Source of the DNA: Alphaproteobacteria bacterium
Lineage (GTDB): Bacteria > Pseudomonadota > Alphaproteobacteria > Sphingomonadales > Sphingomonadaceae
Length of the DNA stretch: 6,504 nucleotides
Assembly (NCBI GenBank): GCA_028869975.1
Contig: JAGWQR010000075.1
Coordinates: 1-6,504 of the forward strand
Direction: 5' to 3'
Made by a program: the position numbers and the translations under genes
Part shown: piece by piece, positions 5,898 through 6,504 of the stretch
Numbering within the stretch: position 1 is the stretch's first letter
How the letters are laid out: every line of letters begins with the position of its first letter
The notes under the pieces: model-generated
What the model was told of the DNA's origin: nothing
The model's input: the letters and a program-made list of their open reading frames with translations, nothing else
The model's database searches: none

Positions 5898-6504
5898 AGG
5901 GTGGATTCAGCGGCGCTGATATAATCCCGCGTCAGGGGCAGCGCGTCGCGGTGTTTGATATATTGGAGCTGGTAGTTGCACTGGTCACCATAGCGGAATC
6001 CGCACGCTGCCGCCGCCAAGTAAAAACTCCACATCCGGTAGAAGCGGGCATCATACAGCGCCTCGATCTCGGCTTGAGCAGCCTGGGTGCGGCGCAGCCA
6101 CTCTTCCAACGTATAGGCATAATGGAGCCGCAGTGTCTCGATGTCTGATGTGATGAGCTTCTCGGCTTCGCTCGCGCGGACGATTTCCGAGAGCGCGGGG
6201 GCATAACCGCCGGGGAAAATATATTTGGCGGTGAAGGCGTCGGTGGTGCCCGGCCCGTCCAGCCGGCCGATGGTGTGGAGCAGCATCACGCCATCGTCGG
6301 TCAGGAGCTCGCGGCACTTGGCGAAGAAGGTGCGGTATTGCGGCTGCCCGACATGCTCGAACATGCCGACACTGACAATGCGATCAAACCGGCCGGTAAC
6401 GGCACGGTAATCGATGAGCTGAAACTTGACATGCTCGGCAACGCCCGCATCGGCCGCGCGCTTTTGCGCCACCTTGAACTGCTCCTCGGACAGGGTGACG
6501 CCGA
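5891..6504 (-). CDS. cfa: Cyclopropane-fatty-acyl-phospholipid synthase family methyltransferase (C-terminal part, cut by window edge)
   Basis: The reverse frame is open to the right edge, giving the last 203 residues; the true start is outside the window. The edge sequence reads GVTLSEEQFKVAQKRAADAG, the post-motif-I strand and helix of the SAM-binding fold typical of CFA synthases. It is followed by LIDYRAV, the SVGMFEHVG motif, the KYIFPGGYAPALSEI stretch that lines the lipid site, the HYAYTLEEWLRR segment, and the C-terminal RMWSFYLAAAACGFRYGDQC. It ends ALPLTRDYISAAESTLK. Such enzymes add a methylene bridge from S-adenosylmethionine across the double bond of unsaturated phospholipid acyl chains at the membrane, typically in stationary phase or under acid stress. 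Homologous proteins include fatty-acid methyltransferases of other specificity, so exact activity is inferred. It converges on uvrB across a 219-base gap. Confidence 0.92.
   Translation of the reverse strand, partial: GVTLSEEQFKVAQKRAADAGVAEHVKFQLIDYRAVTGRFDRIVSVGMFEHVGQPQYRTFFAKCRELLTDDGVMLLHTIGRLDGPGTTDAFTAKYIFPGGYAPALSEIVRASEAEKLITSDIETLRLHYAYTLEEWLRRTQAAQAEIEALYDARFYRMWSFYLAAAACGFRYGDQCNYQLQYIKHRDALPLTRDYISAAESTLK

Noticed and set aside
5920..5925. Perfect TATAAT on the + strand
   Set aside because: It lies inside the cyclopropane synthase coding region, and no acceptable -35 is found 16-18 bases upstream.
6470..6472. GTG as a start codon for the cyclopropane synthase
   Set aside because: The frame stays open to the window edge, and the upstream residues GVTLSEEQFK belong to the conserved methyltransferase fold, so this is an internal valine.

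Overview
The window looks like a chromosomal segment of an alphaproteobacterium, most likely a member of Sphingomonadales. This is inferred from the moderately high GC content, the style of the UvrB and cyclopropane-synthase proteins, and a PEP-CTERM-type sugar transferase next to a GDP-mannose gene; no database comparison was possible. Coding density is high. No tRNA, rRNA, CRISPR array, insertion sequence or prophage gene is visible. No gap exceeds about 220 bases.

Left part (1-2864): an envelope/exopolysaccharide region. A sugar transferase of the polyprenyl glycosylphosphotransferase family is read leftward off the window edge; only its N-terminal membrane part is present. Divergent from it, on the + strand, is a short single-domain mannose-1-phosphate guanylyltransferase (GDP-mannose supply). 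It is followed almost immediately by a membrane-anchored metallo-beta-lactamase-fold hydrolase of the NAPE-PLD/UlaG-like type. The AT-rich divergent gap holds a perfect inverted repeat, TTTACAC-N4-GTGTAAA, placed like an operator over a possible promoter.

Middle (2829-3457): a small exported protein of unknown function is read leftward and meets the hydrolase gene tail to tail, with only 3 bases between the stop codons. A 9-bp stem-loop inside the end of the hydrolase gene may serve as terminator for the leftward transcript or for both.

Right part (3458-6504): a complete uvrB (nucleotide excision repair), then a 219-base convergent gap, then the C-terminal part of a cyclopropane-fatty-acyl-phospholipid synthase read leftward and cut off at the right edge. 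The convergent gap is unusual. It carries a good + strand sigma-70-type promoter (TTGACA-N17-TATTTT) with no annotated gene behind it, only a possible leaderless 22-codon ORF or small RNA running toward the 3' end of the synthase gene.

Most of the window is ordinary housekeeping and envelope content. The best candidates for something undescribed are the orphan promoter/transcript near 5754-5857 and the operator-like palindrome near 528-545. I see no clear novel multi-gene system.
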